NCBI GenBank assembly: GCA_024305405.1
Contig: JAKNDB010000105.1
Span: 2,658,501 to 2,722,500, forward strand
Origin: Dirofilaria immitis
Taxonomy: Eukaryota > Nematoda > Chromadorea > Rhabditida > Onchocercidae
Direction of reading: 5' to 3'
DNA: 64,000 bases
The translations under genes were made by a program, and so were the position numbers. Below, piece by piece: positions 51,731 through 64,000 of the stretch. Each line of letters opens with the position of its first letter. Position 1 is the first letter of the stretch. The notes under the pieces were generated by a model. The model ran no database searches. It was not told the origin of the DNA and was given only the letters and a program-made list of their open reading frames with translations.

Positions 51731-54700
51731 ATCGAATATATAATTTAGAATAAACCGTTATTTCATATGTAAAAATAATTTATTACAATATTATAGAAAT
51801 TTAAATTTTTAACAAATGTTTCTATTTAAAAAAAAAAATAATCATCAAGCGATGAAAAATATTATATACATGGAAATTTTCGAGTCTCTTTCGAGAATCA
51901 TAAAGTTTATCTTATAAAACCATGTTTACCAAAAACCCTATTTTATTTTACCAAATTAAGTAAATATTTCAAACCATTTTTATTTCATGCGTCAAAGCAT
52001 AACAGTAATTAACTTATCGTCATATTTCTAAGAACGGTACCAAATACAACTGAATGTTTTTTTCGGAAGTTTAAAAAAGTCAATTGCAAGAAAAATTAGC
52101 AAAAGCTTCAGAGATAATTGATCAAATGAAATATATGCAGCGAAATAGAAATATTAAAGCGAGTTGGAAAGCGCTAATCAAACAGTGCGAGTTTCGATAA
52201 TTTATTTTAATAAATTGGATTATCGCGATTTTAGATCGAGAATATCTGAGAGAAGACATTTCTTGATTTCCAATAGCGTTTATTGTAAATAACTAGTTAT
52301 CATGCCACTGGTTAATGTAACTTTGAAATAAAAGAGAAAGAATGTACGGTGGTAAATCTTTATGTTCCTCAATAAACATAATAAGATACTGTGAACTAAA
52401 TATCAAAGGAACAAGTAGTTCAATTGTTTGTAATAATTTAGTCATTGGTTGAATCGTCGAAATGTTCTTTTTATATTTTGAGATACAAGAAAATTAAAAT
52501 AGGAAAATAAAAAAGAAGTGAGAGATATAATTATATGGTCATCAAAATATACGGATGAGAAGTAATAGATAATCATTAACTTTATTGCGAATAATTTCAT
52601 TTCTTATTTTTCTTTTGATAAATATTTTTTGAAGATGATTTTCTAATATGAAAAAATTGAGTGAAGAATATGAATGGAAAAAGACCTGTTTTCTGGCTGT
52701 ATTTTATTGAAGCACAGTTATAACCCATAAATATTTGCAAAGAAGAAAAAAATTGAGACAGGAATTAAAAACGGACAATGTGAATCGCTTAATGCTATTT
52801 AAAAATCTTTTCAACAACAGCAGTAAGAATAATTGTTATCGTTTTTAAAAGCATCAAAATTTCAGAATGAATGAATTACATATCAATGATAATTGTTTTA
52901 TTCACACAGTAAAAAATCTTTATTGGAAATAATTAATTTGCTCCTAATCCGTCCAAAATTTCAATATTGACAAGCAATAGTGGAGCGAAAATATTTCAAT
53001 TATTTTTGACATTTAAGAATAAATAAACATCTTTGCTTTTAATAAGGCAATTTAAAGGCATTTTTGCAGGTATTGGAAGATTTATTACATCAGTATATAT
53101 TCTTTCATCTTTCTGATTTCATTTTTATGTTATTTAGAATGAATGAAAAGAAAAATTTTGTTTTCTATCAAAATGAAATCACATTTGAAATATTCCGTCC
53201 TACTTAATCACAATATTTAAGATTTTATATTTTTGTTCATTCTTATTGAATTGCATAAAGAATTTTAAAATTTTAAAGTTTCAATGAACGTTAAAATAAT
53301 TCGAGAAGTAACAGAATGCTGTCCATGGAGTGTTATCCATCAATGACTTTCAGGACAAATTTTTCTATCCTGGAAACTAATTTATCAACTTTTTATTGAG
53401 AAAGGTAAAAAAATTTGCAAAATTGATGAGCGAAGCTTGAAGTTTTTATCTTTTGATTAATAAATTTGTTTTGGCTCCATTCTAATCATCCCTTTCTTTT
53501 AATATTGGCAGGAATAAAAACTTTGAAAAGATTGTCATGTGGGATAAATTCCCTGTCCTATTTCAGATGGCTCACTTTTGAACTTGCAAAATTTAAATCT
53601 GTAACGGCCCATTCATCAATTACCATATGGAAAATTAATATTCTTCTTTTTTCAAGAAATTTTAACCGAACCCCTGAAGTTATAGGAAATGTTAACTTCA
53701 AGTAATTTAAATCATCTTCAACAAGAGAATAATGCGAAAAATAGCTGAAATTTCAAGCAGATGTTGACTAGTTGACAACATTCGAATCAAACACCAGGTC
53801 AAATCCTGATCGAAAGTGTGATTGATATAAAATAATGTTTTGAAAAATGACATATTTCGTGCGAATGAATTGTAATTTGATCTTCTATTGAAAATCAGTA
53901 CGACAGTTAAGAGTTGTGTCACTACTTTTAACTAAGTTAAATGTATGCTATGAAAATATGTCAAACTATAAAAAATTTGTTTCGCAAGAATTACCTAAAT
54001 TTCGGTAAATTTTAACTAACTGATTGAATAATTTCTTGTATTCGACGCCTATTTGTTCAGCCATAAATGCATTAAATTATGTGATAATCGAAAAATACTG
54101 AATAAATGATTTCTTAATGACTTCAATGAAAACTAATTTCATATTTTATTTCGTCAAAAATTATTACTCAAACTGCGCAATTGCAATATTTTTAGTTCTA
54201 CAGTTATCAGTTAAATCAAATTATTTCGTTTCAGATAAAAAATATCAATTAATAAGAATTGTGATTTATGTTCAAAATAGAAAAATTATCAGTCAATAGA
54301 AATTTGAATTTATACTTAATTTTGTTAAAAAATATTTATTAATAAAAATTTGATACAACAACGAGATCAAGATGTTGTCGTTTTTTGAATTATGAATAGC
54401 AAATATTATAATTATTATATTATTTTTCTTTCCAGAATAATATCGTAATCAAGAAAATTTGATATCCAACCAACAATTAATTTTAATTGAATGCATTGAA
54501 AATTTATTTTCATATTGTCATATTTTCCAGCAGGAAAATATCAAAACATAGATGGGAAGCGCTGTTGTCTTTATCACTATTTTAATCATAAACTGTGGTA
54601 TTATTATAAGTAATATTGTCACCGTTACTATCATTATCGTTTTGTCCTTGAAAGCAACATTTTAACTTGTTGACGGTGAAGAATTAAAAATAAAAAAATG

Positions 54701-57700
54701 GTGTACTGTTTTCGAGAGCCACATTTTATTTCATGCCAATCCATCCATCAATAAGAATGTAGTTGGGGTTGTTATCGTACTTTCACATCGACGCGCCACT
54801 CTGTCTATTCATCCGTTTCTTCGATTTCCTCTCTCCTTTATTCCAGAAAATTACCTCAATGGCACTTTTCGACAGTTTTACTGGATCTCTTCCGTATTTT
54901 TAGCAATTATATTACTTATCTATCTCGATCCTACCATTTCTTACTTTACATCTGCTTCTACTCTATTTCATTTAATTATCAACAGTTCTAATTTCGTCAA
55001 CATAATTGTTATGATTATTGTTCATTTTCATACTATTTTTCAATAACTATCTTGTTGTTTATACAAAGCATTGATGAAATTACAAACTTATTATATTTCT
55101 TGCAATTTGATTTTTAATATATTTTTCTTTTAGTTATTAAAGATCTATGATAAATAGTATAAATTTCAACGATTTTTCAGACGTTGAAGCGTAATCAAAG
55201 CTAAATTTTGGATTCTCAAATTATTTAATTTATTGAATGAAATTTCAAAAACATTTCTTAGCATATATTTCAAATTTCATAGGTCTTCGATTCTTTTCTT
55301 CTTTTCTAAATTCATACTTATTTAAATTGCGACATGGCTTATCAGTTTTCCCGGTAAGTCAAGCCTTGATAATGCTTAACAAATACTTCCGGCATTTTAT
55401 TCTTCTCATTCCTCTCTTATATTTCGAGTAGTAAAAGTTATTATATTTGCTTTCATAATGGGTCCATTCTTCGATCATAATTATCCTAATTATTTATATT
55501 ATTGATTGACACGGGCTTTAGGATTTAATTTAATTTTCTGAGATAGAATATGGCGTTGTTGATTTTGTTATTCGATTAACTCGTCCAAGATGCAAAGATT
55601 TTTCTGGATAAGCGCCAACATCTTTAGTTAACGGCTGACCTTTTACGAATGCAGCATTTACACATTGTTACCAGTGCTACTATCAAGTGATTTATAAAAG
55701 CAGTCCCTGAAACAATCGCTAATTCAGCATTGATGCACTTAGCTTAGCTTAGTATGAACTCTTATCGTTGCAACATTGGCAGATGGCAGAGAAGTAAAGT
55801 GGTAGTTGCAGGATCTTTTTAAAACGACTGAAAATTGACGAACTTAGACAGGTATAGGTTAACCATTTTTTCACAATTCAAGAGGATATATAGTCGTATG
55901 TTTGGAAAGCAATGCGTTTAATTTTTCGTTAGAGTGAATGATCAGAATGAATAAGATCGGCCAGAAATTTTGTCGATTGATTTTTTTTTTTGTTTTTTCA
56001 AATAGTAAAAAGAATGAGACACGATGTCCTCGCAGAAAATATTGTTAGAAATGTTGTTGTTGTTCGGATATTGGTTGTGTGAAAAAACAACTTTCTTCAT
56101 CATTTTTGCAATTTAGCTTCTTAAAGATTTCATTTTGAAAAGAATTATTGTTCGTTTGGTTGTGTCATTTTCATTTTCATATTATTTCAGCAAATGTAAA
56201 GATTAATGAGAATTTTAATCCAAACTTATCAACTTTTTCAAGAAAAAATTATGCAGCACTATGGACAAAGCAAAAATTTTACTACTTTTTTCAGGAAAAT
56301 AATTTATGATTTTCTATGAAAGAAATGAATTTCAAACAAAAATTAATGGCAAATATAAAACACTGTACTGAACTTGTTAGAGCAAGAAGATAAATTGAAA
56401 CTTATCACTCCTTTTTTCTTATTTTATTTCTCTCAAGTTACTTTTTTTAATCAATCTTTTTCTCATTTTTAAATATTTTCTGGTTCAGAGAAAATTACGA
56501 TTCAAGGCCGTTTTTGAAAAAATTATTTGAAAAACTATTTTTTTAACTGCTGATATTTTCATAGCATCGAATATTGAATAAATAACAAGAAAATTAATTT
56601 GGTTCGCTTTTTGATATAATTCAATATACATTCTTTATAATTCATAAGCTGAACTTGTCCATCATTCAAATATCAGTACATTTCAATAATATTTCAGATG
56701 ATCATTGTTTACAAGATTAAATATCAAATTTTATCATGTATTGAATTTCTTTCCTAAATTTATAGGTGTCACCTTTGTATTTGTTGCTGCAAAATTCAGA
56801 GTGAAGTTACACTTTCCAAAAGCTTTACTATCAATATTTCAACTTACTTTAAAGAAAAAATATTTAAAAGAATTATATAAATGGTTTGAGTAATCAACTC
56901 TAAGTAAATATGCTGATGTGACTTGCCACAAATTGAAGAACAAAATTCACTTTCATTAAACAATAAATTATCGATTATTAAAAATAGTTGCAGACTGCTT
57001 ATTTAAGCATCTTGCAATTTTTTGCAAAAAGTTGCTGCTTGAAATTAGAGAGGCGATTAGAAGATTCTTTAACCATTAACAACTAGTTCTTTTGAATTGT
57101 TTATTGTTTAGAAATACAGGTAAATCAAATATCTATTGCTAACTAATATTGGATAGCAAAAATGATTCTGTGATGTACATTGGACTATCAATCGAAAATT
57201 TTATAGCTGGGATTTTGTCTTCTCGGAATGACAAAAGAATAGGAATCTGAGATTCGAGAAGATGAAAAAGTGATAGAAATTTTAAATAGCCACAACACAA
57301 TAAAGTTCTAATTTTTCGTTGAAAATTTGAAATTATTGCATGCATTATATTCTGAAATAGCTCTATTATTCTCTTGCAAACTTAAAAAATTAAAAGACCA
57401 CATTGAAGAAGTGATTCATCTTTGCAGAAGTCTCTTGCCGTATGTATATCGGAATCTGTTGCAAGTTTTTATAAAAGCAGTTCCTATGATGAACAGAAAC
57501 CTTCGAATAGAAAATTCAAAACGACAATTATAAAGCTTTGTTGCGTTTGAAATAGCTGCTTCAATTTTATGAACAGCAGAACAATTTTCATAATAAACAA
57601 AAATTACATATCGATTGATTAGTTCGGATACAGATCAATATTGGTGGATTTTTCTAATTTCGTTGCTTTTTTTTACTGATTTAAATTCATTTTTATTATT

Positions 57701-57703
57701 TTT

Positions 57704-57741
57704 GAGAAGAAGAAGAAGAAGAGAAGAAGAAGGCGAAGGAA
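57704..57741. repeat. (GAA)n purine tract
   Basis: A run of gaa/gag triplets interrupted by ggcgaagg and ending in an A-run. Non-coding context. Confidence 0.85.
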
Positions 57742-58773
57742 AAAAAAGCTTCCATGCAAGCTAGCTTAATACTTAATAACACGAAGTTTTGTACTTCATA
57801 ACAATATGAGCTAAGCGATAAATTCATAATAAAATTCTTATAGAATGATACCTTTGTCAATGAAACATATTCAGAATTTCAAATTAGTTTAGCTAATTAA
57901 GCTGTTTTTCGTGAACATAATTTGCAAAATTTTCTGATTTCTCTGCTTAATAACTATTTTTGTTTTAACACATATATTTTGTATCTTTTCTTTCTTTTTG
58001 CTTCTTTCATTCTTATCAGGAAATTTCAATCTTCTGCAATTTTGAAGAATATTTGAGAAACAATCTTATTTCTTCTACAATTTATTAGTAAAATCTCGGT
58101 AGTTAATGCAACTTGAGACCGAAAAAAGTGATCAGAAATTTTCTTTGACATACGTTAACATTCTTCTGCTGATATTAAAATTTTTTCATCACATTTGTAA
58201 ATACTTTTTTGGCATAATTTTATTCGTTATACGGTAAATAATCCTCAAAAAAGAAAATTATTTTTTTCAGCAGTGGATGATTATTTTTCCTTTTGGATGA
58301 TTGGTTAATTCTAAATCTGTGGGAAAATTTACAATCTTATGAATCGGAAAATATCATTACCCAAACGTTCGTTTCCACTTATAGACAAACATAAACATTC
58401 ACCATCGTTTCACATGATGGCTCACCAAACCAAATGTCTTCTGCTGCATCTCTTTATATGCTGATAAAACTTTGGGATAAATTCCTTGCAGCAATTTTGA
58501 TGAAAATATAACGGATAGAATATATATTCGATATAGATAAATGTAAAATCTAAAATCAATTTTTAAATTATTCGTGATATTAGAATTTAGCATGAATAAA
58601 TTAATACTTTGAATGTTTCCTATCTCGTGAATCACAGTAACCAAAAGGTAACTTGGAAAAAAAAAGAATGATTAAAATATTTTTTAAATAATGCAAGGTG
58701 ATATATTTTAGTTATATCTAAAATAGAATGGTTCAGATTATATTTAGTAATCATAACAATGATTGGAAAATTA

Positions 58774-58798
58774 TGATAATAATAATAATAATAATAAC
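58774..58798. repeat. (AAT)n microsatellite
   Basis: About eight consecutive ATA/AAT units in non-coding sequence. Confidence 0.9.
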
Positions 58799-60156
58799 TA
58801 TGCATCTGTTTTTAGTTTTTTCCAAGTCACTTAAGCACATAAATGACGCAATATGTTATTTATGTCAATATTGAATTTAGTTAATTAATGATAGATGAAA
58901 AAATGAATGTTTCTTTTCAATATTTTGAAAAACGATTTTAAATAAATGAATAAGAAAAACAATTCTGCGATTCTTCTTGCATAGCAAAAATATTCATTTT
59001 ATTGTTCATGATAGACGTGAATGCTTGTGATAAAAATCATTTTTCGCTTTTTTTTTTAATTAAAATTATATCATTTTTCTTAATATCGTTTGTTTTTATT
59101 ACCAAAATGAAATCCTCGTAGTGTAAAAATTATAACAGAAGAAAATATTATATGATAAGAGACGATAAAGTTTTTACAGAAACTATGAATGGATTAAGTC
59201 AAATAGTTTCAAGCAAAACATATCTATTTTTATACAAAATATTTATTAATTGGTCATCTTTCTCTTATCGTTTTTAACTTTCACTAAGCATTGCACTATC
59301 ATTATTTGATAGGAATTAATAAACTAGCTTGAGAATAATAAAAGTTTGCACATTATTATTATAATTGATAGTAATATTTTGTTTGTTTGAATAGAAGAAA
59401 ATCTGACAACTGAATGATGGATGAGGTCAGTGTGCAATGCAATATATTGTACCTCCGAACATGCTCCTTATCAGATAGTTTTCTTTGAAAAAATGAATCT
59501 CCCAAACAGATCCATTCGAGGTCGTCCTGAATGCAAAACGGCAAAGCTTTTTTTTTTTTTTATTTTTATATACTTCACTATAGAATCATGCTCTGTTTCT
59601 GCTGCATTGAAATAGATTTTTTCTAAAAATTTAAATCACGTTGAATGTAAGATATGATAATCATTCCTTAGATATTAATTATCATCTAGAAATCTTATCA
59701 ATAATTTCTCATTAAAATTTGCTAAAACCAACTTATCCGTATTTTATATCATCTTGATTTAGATTGTATCTTTTCATTTTCAAATCTGTGATCGACACTT
59801 AAAGATTATATGTTAATGAAATAATATTTTGCAGTATATTATTGATGTCTTGAGTCCAATTTCTAGGCTTCATAGCTCATTGATTGGTTATTGTAGGGAA
59901 CATGTAAAAGATGTGAAATTTCTTGCTTACTATTAAAAACGATGAAATATGAGCTTAATATAGTTATTTAATGATAAGAATTTTTTTTAAATAAAAAATG
60001 TTCTATACGAAATACACTGTTGATTACGGCTTAGCAGATGTTCTCATTAGATGTCATACGTAATCCTATTAATCAGTTACATCACGTATTATTTGTTTAG
60101 ATAGTTGATTGCACTCTGAATAGTCGAAGATTCATGCTTAATTTGCTTACTATATA

Positions 60157-60570
60157 TTAATACGGAATTATTGGAAAATCGGATGGCAAGGAATCTTCGA
60201 GGTTCCAGCAGTTCTGAATGGAAGAAGTCATGGGATGCAGAATGATCCTTTTTCTGCTCTTTTTTGATTGCAACATTTGGTATGAGAGAATAGGCAGATA
60301 GAAGTTGTGCTTGCAAGGGAAGTATGCAAAGAAGGTAAATAATGTATGTCTATGTATCAAGTAGTTGAAGATTAATTAGCGTTATCGCTTTAGAAAGGTG
60401 TAAAGACAGAAGCAGAGTATGGAAGAGGTGTCGAAATAGAAGACGGAGGTGATATATGAGCTTCGCCGAGCCGCGGCGCCAAAGACTCCCCTCCTTTTTC
60501 CATCGTAAACGTCCCAGAACTCAATGTCCCCTTCCCGGTTTTCTGTCATTAGTGTCTCTCTATTCACCAT
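60157..60570 (-). other. Weak candidate coding region, GC-rich ORF
   Basis: A minus-strand ATG at 60570 opens 62 codons. The first 43 or so read as a charged, non-AT-driven peptide (REGDIEFWDVYDGKRRGVFG, then basic residues) before becoming hydrophobic. The local sequence 60460-60490 is strikingly GC-rich for this window. Downstream on the same strand, about 60310-60160, a second open stretch (NVAIKKEQKKDHSASHDFF) ends at a good donor (atatagtaagc). No acceptable donor was found for the first stretch, so the two cannot be joined. The plus strand across 60457-60588 is also open (starting MSFAEPRRQRLPSFF). No family was recognised on either strand. Confidence 0.2.
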
Positions 60571-63500
60571 TTACGAGAAATTTATAATTTTCCGCCTGTT
60601 TTTAATTTATCACATTTTGATTTAAATATCCATACTTACTTGATATAAAAATTGCATTATATACTTATCCTATTTTGTCTACCACTGATTTAACTAAATC
60701 TAATATTGGAAACTTAATGATATCGCATACATAGTGATACCGTATTTACCATTAAGTTTTGTAAAAGACATACCAAAGTTTTATTAGCCACTGACATGTT
60801 CAAACTTGGGAATCTGGCATAATAGGAAAAACTATATCATTATGAAATCGATTTTTTAGTACTGAGATATAGTAGACATAATGCCACCGTCGTATAAAAG
60901 ATGAATGAGGTACAAGCTATAGTCTGAAATTGATGTCATGAGTATCATTCAAGAGCAAATTAAAAATTCGGATATATAGAAAAATCCTAAATTGAATTAA
61001 ATATCTCTTCCTCAGTTCAAAAAAATTTTATCTATAGCGCAGATTATTTTAGTATATCATAAATAAAAAAACTTCTCATGTTTACAGTAACTTATTTTAT
61101 AAACGAAATAATTTCTCATTGTGCAGCAATTTATGGAATTACATATATGTCTATTATATTAACATGAACATGCGGATAAAATTATATTGGATTGATCCCG
61201 TAAAGGATTGATAAAAATATAATAGAAGCACTAGGCATAATTTATCAATGGTAAAAAATACTTAACTTTTGGCTATTTACTTTTCATAAGATTTAAAAAT
61301 AACCAAATTGAGAGATATATTATATTAAATGTTGTTTCTATTTTGAAAACAAGATTTGAAGACACAATTTATAATTGATCTAACCTGTCTATTCATTTAA
61401 TATAGCTTATCTCTAATGTTTGTATGCAGAGTTTTGAAAGGATTTATTTTATTTATTTTAGCCTTATAGTTTTCCTAACAACAGCTTGGACTTAAATAAT
61501 TAAAGTGAATATTCCATTTTGAAGCTGAAAAAAACTCTTAAATGTATACCTCAGCTAATTATCAAAAAGTAATCAGAGAAGAATGCTTTCAAATACTGCA
61601 TTTAACTTCAATTAATGTTGCGATTCACCTGTTTTCTATTCAGTTAAGCTTACTGACCTGACACGATTTTAATCTTCTCAAAAATGAATTTTGATTCTTT
61701 TGTTAATAGCTTCACCGTTAAGAGCAGAGATTTAAGATGCCTTAAATAGTCATATCTACCCTTTTATCTTTCATTTAGGACGTTTAAGAAAGCCTTTGAT
61801 TATTTATGAATTACATTTTTATACAGAAAATCTAATCCTGAAATTCATTTTTAAATGCAAAAATTTTTATTCTTATTTAAAAACTGAATTGAATTTAAAA
61901 GAAATAAATTGAGCTTTGGGAATATACGGAAATTTTGTTGCAAAATTTGAACTCTTAGTTTCCTATTTCAAGACGATCCGCAATCCTCAAAATTTCATTC
62001 ATAGGATTTGAGAGCCAAAATTTTAAATGTATACGTCCTCAGGTGTTTTTAAAGAAATGCAGAAATCTCGAAGTGATTCGCCAAAACTCATATGTGTTTC
62101 TTATTTCTTCACTTTATCACTATTAGATGGCGTTATTATTTTTTACAATTCAATGTCTATCACATGCATCGAGTCGGTCTTAGAAATTAAGATAATATAC
62201 ATGAATATTTTGTTTCATTCAGCAATCAAATTCTATAATATCATATTGAAAATTGTAATTCAATTAACATGTAGCATTTATCACAACAAAAATTAAAAAA
62301 AAATCAGTCAAAGAAATTAGTCACATTTTCAATCAAAAATTTTGCTGCTTCTTATTTAAATTCCTCGTTAAGTGATAGGTAAATGTGAAAAACTGTTTAC
62401 CGTAAATCATTATTCTTAGATTTTTGCTTAGATATCGTAGCCAAATAGTGCTTTCATAAAGTATCTGCAAAGATATCGAGCTATTCAATTTTTTGAAAAA
62501 CATCGACTAATTTCTTGATTAATCTCTTTTTTGCATTTGATTGTGAGGCAGTTGGTGTTGGAAATTAATATCTGTTCTATAATTTTATTTAGCATTTTTA
62601 CAATTTTCTCTACAGAGCAAATGAATTTTAATAGTCTCTGTAATTTAGATAAAATTGAAAATGAATGATTGAGATTGATACTATTTCAAATCCATTACTG
62701 TTTTAAAGATATAACGCGTTGAAAGATAAATTGGCACATTAATCCTGAGCGATATAACAGAACGGCCAAACTATGCAGTATCAGTTACAAAATTTCAGTA
62801 CCATTTTAAAATCTCTGAATTCCATTTTGGATCACGACAGCAACATTTCGACCGATAGCTTATTAAGGATTGAATTATTTCATCGCTTCCAGTCTTTAGA
62901 GGAAGTTGTCTGAATTTGAAATTCTTAATGAATTCTAAGATTAAACGATAAAAGTAGTATTCTCAATAAAAGTTATGGATAAAAAGCTTTGAGAAGAAAG
63001 TCCCTTTTCCAGATTTACGAAAGTCAAAAGTTATAAAATTACTGTATATTTGTACGGAACAACATGCTGAAGTGATTTATATGACAACAGATGATATATT
63101 TTTGATATACACTCTTTTTCATCGAATTCTTCGTCTACCTTTTATTTATTTTAAACTTTATTAATTTCATTTGCTTCATCAAATTACCAAATAAGTGATG
63201 AAGATGCGGCAATGATTAGGTAAATTAATGTTTGATCCGCTAGATTTCTAGCAAATTATCAACAACTTTCGCTCAGGAATTTCAGAAAATCCTTCCGCTT
63301 ACTGAAAGATGATCGTTTCGCTAGAAACGTCATTTTTATTATATTTCAAGCAATATGCAGCAAAGTAATTTTATATTACAGTATATTTGATCCATAGTTA
63401 TTTATAACTTCATATTTGCTTCTCCATTCTTAAATTTCAATATGATAAAATTCATACCTTCAAATTATCTAAATGTGGATTCCATCATCTTTTAGTTTAT

Positions 63501-64000
63501 CATCAATTTCCATTTTTCATTATGTTATATCTTAAAAGAAATTTGCAAATCATAACTTTTTAACTCAAAATTAGAAAAGGCTGCAAGATGAACACTTATC
63601 ATTCCGTAGTAATATAATTATTTTCTTATCGCATCACTTTTTTTAGTATTGCCTCCTCTCTGCTCGTTTTCAATTCTTCTCTTTATTTAATCCATTCATC
63701 TTTTTGAACATTTTTTAACTATCAGATTCTATCAAAAACTGATAATGTTATTATTCTACAATTTAGAAATAAGCTCATACATTGGATTTCTGTAGAGACC
63801 ATTGGTCATTTTTGATATCGAATTCTAAGTTTTAGAGAATACATCTTCTTAGATTCACATAAAATATTTAGCTAATTATTTAATTCGAAATATTCTTCAG
63901 TTTTGTCATAATGTATTTAATTTATATCATTTATTTAACAAAAGCATCAATTAAGCAAATATACAAATAAAAATTTTTACTTGTCTAAAAATTAGCTAAA

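Larger units (their letters stand above)
51731..64000. other. Gene-poor right-hand region of about 12 kb
   Basis: AT-rich sequence to the right edge. Many frames of 60-90 codons are present (53466-53705, 58399-58644 and 62027-62296, for example). None has splice context, a domain motif or non-hydrophobic composition suggesting a real exon. Simple repeats and a weak GC-rich ORF at 60.4-60.6 kb are listed separately. A gene with widely spaced small exons could be missed here. Confidence 0.5.

Noticed and set aside
53466..53705. 79-codon plus-strand frame
   Set aside because: No motif and no acceptor or donor in phase; not distinguishable from background.
62027..62296. 89-codon plus-strand frame near the right edge
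   Set aside because: Ile/Phe-rich with no motif or splice context; consistent with chance.

Overview
The window reads as AT-rich nuclear DNA of a nematode, probably a spirurid or filarial worm. Genes are split into many short exons (about 70-260 bp). Introns have GT donors and short TTTYAG-type acceptors, and all three intron phases occur. Gene-poor spacers of 6-12 kb separate the genes. The species assignment is inference; no marker in the window settles it. The supplied ORFs are mostly exon fragments, so the gene models below were built by joining exons whose splice sites and phases agree.

Layout. (1) 132-4229, minus: 5' part of a secreted MAM / LDL-receptor class A / MAM protein that runs off the left edge. 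(2) 4230-14237: about 10 kb with no supportable gene. (3) 14238-17964, plus: an ATP-grasp-fold protein with an uncertain N-terminus and one anomalous splice donor. (4) 19875-25939, minus: a complete striatin (CASH-1/STRN type) in 19 exons, with two or three single-base frame breaks. (5) 25940-32085: spacer with a 51-bp tandem duplication. (6) 32134-36550, plus: a GTPBP1/CGP-1-type translational GTPase in 12 exons, with one frame break and an altered G3 motif. (7) 36551-45688: spacer with an ATCT microsatellite. (8) 45689-50345, plus: a type I membrane protein with EGF-like modules and a cytoplasmic tail carrying PY motifs. (9) 51501-51730: a decayed fragment of nuclear 28S rRNA. (10) 51731-64000: about 12 kb with simple repeats and one weak GC-rich ORF pair.

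The genes do not form a pathway or operon. They lie on both strands and are kilobases apart: one secreted adhesion-type protein, one enzyme-like protein, one STRIPAK scaffold, one GTPase and one membrane receptor-like protein. Two things matter most to a reader. First, several conserved reading frames are broken by one base, mostly at A/T runs of 3-6 bases. This looks like draft-assembly homopolymer error rather than biology, and automated predictions here will be truncated. Second, there is a degenerate 28S rRNA insertion at 51.5 kb. I found no convincing undescribed multi-gene system; the least explained gene is the ATP-grasp protein.
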